From DATDRS01 sp035291605 (GTDB taxonomy: Bacteria > Chloroflexota > Anaerolineae > Anaerolineales > UBA6663), in assembly GCA_035291605.1 (NCBI GenBank), contig DATDRS010000031.1, forward strand, positions 1 through 12,800: DNA of 12,800 nt. Direction: 5' to 3'. Under the pieces are notes generated by a model. The model saw only the letters and a program-made list of their open reading frames with translations. It did no database searches and was not told the origin of the DNA. The translations under genes were made by a program, and so were the position numbers. Below, piece by piece: positions 12,196-12,800 of the stretch (position 1 is its first letter; every line of letters begins with the position of its first letter).

Positions 12196-12651
12196 TCACG
12201 CCCCAACGGATGGCACATTGACATCTGCTAAAGCATGGCAGAATGGCAAGACAGCCACCTTTGCCAAGAGTTTTTCATCTGTTGTAACAAAATCGCCGCC
12301 GACTTCTTCGGCCAGCGCGATAAAAGTTGCATCGTACACGGTGAGGTCGTACCGATAAGCTAAAGCTACGGCCCGCTGCAAACGCGGTTCCGTAACGGGA
12401 CTGATCTCAAGATGAATCTGAGTCAGGCTGCGAATCGCGCTCCGTACTGTCTCTTCATCCAGATCGGATTTGAAGCGCAATACATTGGCGATCTCGTACA
12501 GCAACAAATCTGGCACAATGAAGACGATCTGTCCTTCCAAATGGGCCTGGCGCAATGCTTCCGCTTGCTCCAGACCTGCCTCAGCGCGGCGGAACCACTT
12601 GAGGACAACGGAACTGTCCGGCACGACAGCCCCGGTGAGAAGATGTGTCAC
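12196..12651 (-). CDS. vapC: VapC-type PIN domain toxin
   Basis: Putative ribonuclease toxin, 151 aa. The four PIN-domain acidic residues are present: Asp12 (PDSSVVLKWF), Glu53 (LLLYEIANVLRF), Asp107 (YDATFIALAEE) and Asp125 (FVTTDEKLLAK), so it looks catalytically competent. The start is GTG at 12651, overlapping the stop of the upstream gene by 4 nt (GTGA), the common coupling in vapBC pairs. A GTG at residue 10 is a possible shorter start close to the first Asp. The gene ends 21 nt from the bidirectional terminator 12138-12175. Its base composition is lower in GC than the nuo genes, consistent with an accessory module. The RNA target cannot be told from sequence. Confidence 0.9.
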   Translation of the reverse strand: MTHLLTGAVVPDSSVVLKWFRRAEAGLEQAEALRQAHLEGQIVFIVPDLLLYEIANVLRFKSDLDEETVRSAIRSLTQIHLEISPVTEPRLQRAVALAYRYDLTVYDATFIALAEEVGGDFVTTDEKLLAKVAVLPFCHALADVNVPSVGA

Positions 12652-12800
12652 TGGCGAATATCCCGCCAGCGCCGGATTTCAGTTGCGCTGTCCCAATCTC
12701 TGAGTGTATCGCGCGCCGCGATCGCACGCATGGCGGCGACGGCTTCACGCACGCGCGGGTCATCCAGGGGCCGGGCTATGCGGCGGCGTTGAAGAGCCTG
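12648..12800 (-). CDS. Putative antitoxin partner of VapC, C-terminal part
   Basis: Partial gene running off the window edge. Read on the - strand from 12800 there is an open frame of 50 codons ending in TGA (12650-12648): RRRIARPLDDPRVREAVAAM, then RAIAARDTLRDWDSATEIRR and WRDIRQ. The charged, helical C-terminus, its position immediately before a PIN toxin and the GTGA overlap make it the likely antitoxin. The DNA-binding N-terminus is outside the window, so the antitoxin family (ribbon-helix-helix, AbrB, Phd or other) cannot be assigned. Confidence 0.7.
   Translation of the reverse strand, partial: QALQRRRIARPLDDPRVREAVAAMRAIAARDTLRDWDSATEIRRWRDIRQ

Noticed and set aside
11987..12358. + strand open frames over the nuoN debris and vapC 3' end
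   Set aside because: They mix palindrome, duplicated nuoN end in the wrong frame, terminator and antisense vapC; no coding signal.

Overview
The window holds most of a bacterial respiratory complex I (NADH:quinone oxidoreductase, nuo) operon on the + strand, followed by a small accessory region with toxin-antitoxin type genes on the - strand. GC is high. The gene order nuoF-G-H-I-J-K-L-M-N, the protein style and the many small heptamer-type repeats suggest a Chloroflexota (Anaerolineae-like) genome. That placement is an impression from remembered family resemblance, not a search result.

Layout. 1-221: 3' end of nuoF (NADH-binding subunit). 222-476: an AT-richer scar holding a start-less remnant of an AbiEii-type nucleotidyltransferase, lodged between nuoF and nuoG. 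477-11166: nuoG, H, I, J, K, L, M and N, all apparently intact with the key cluster ligands and proton-channel residues present. 11271-11303: a strong, probably bidirectional terminator. 11315-11913 (-): a DUF433/DUF5615 antitoxin-toxin pair overlapping by ATGA. 12039-12104: a second, slightly different copy of the nuoN 3' end, followed by its own related terminator (12138-12175). 12196-12800 (-): a VapC-type PIN toxin and the C-terminal part of its antitoxin, cut by the window edge.

How the genes work together. NuoF and NuoG form the NADH-oxidising arm with its Fe-S chain. NuoI carries electrons to the quinone site at NuoH. NuoJ and NuoK lie in the membrane next to NuoH. NuoL, NuoM and NuoN are the three antiporter-like proton channels. 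Each gene is close to the next, which fits one transcript ending at 11271-11303.

Most unusual signal. Several gaps between nuo genes, and two stretches of nuo coding sequence, are occupied by short degenerate arrays with a strict 7-nt period. In three of them the left half is the approximate reverse complement of the right half: nuoI-J (AATCCCA type), nuoJ-K (same type, also encoding the end of NuoJ) and nuoL-M (GTGANNN type). A one-armed array (CCATCCG type) lies in frame inside nuoL. Two more palindromic arrays with an 8-nt period flank the DUF433/DUF5615 module, and a plain 14-nt-arm hairpin sits between nuoH and nuoI. The unit sequence differs from site to site while the architecture (7/8-nt period, mirror-image arms) is kept. 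This looks like one class of small non-coding element defined by structure rather than by sequence. In three cases the right arm ends at, or just before, a start codon.
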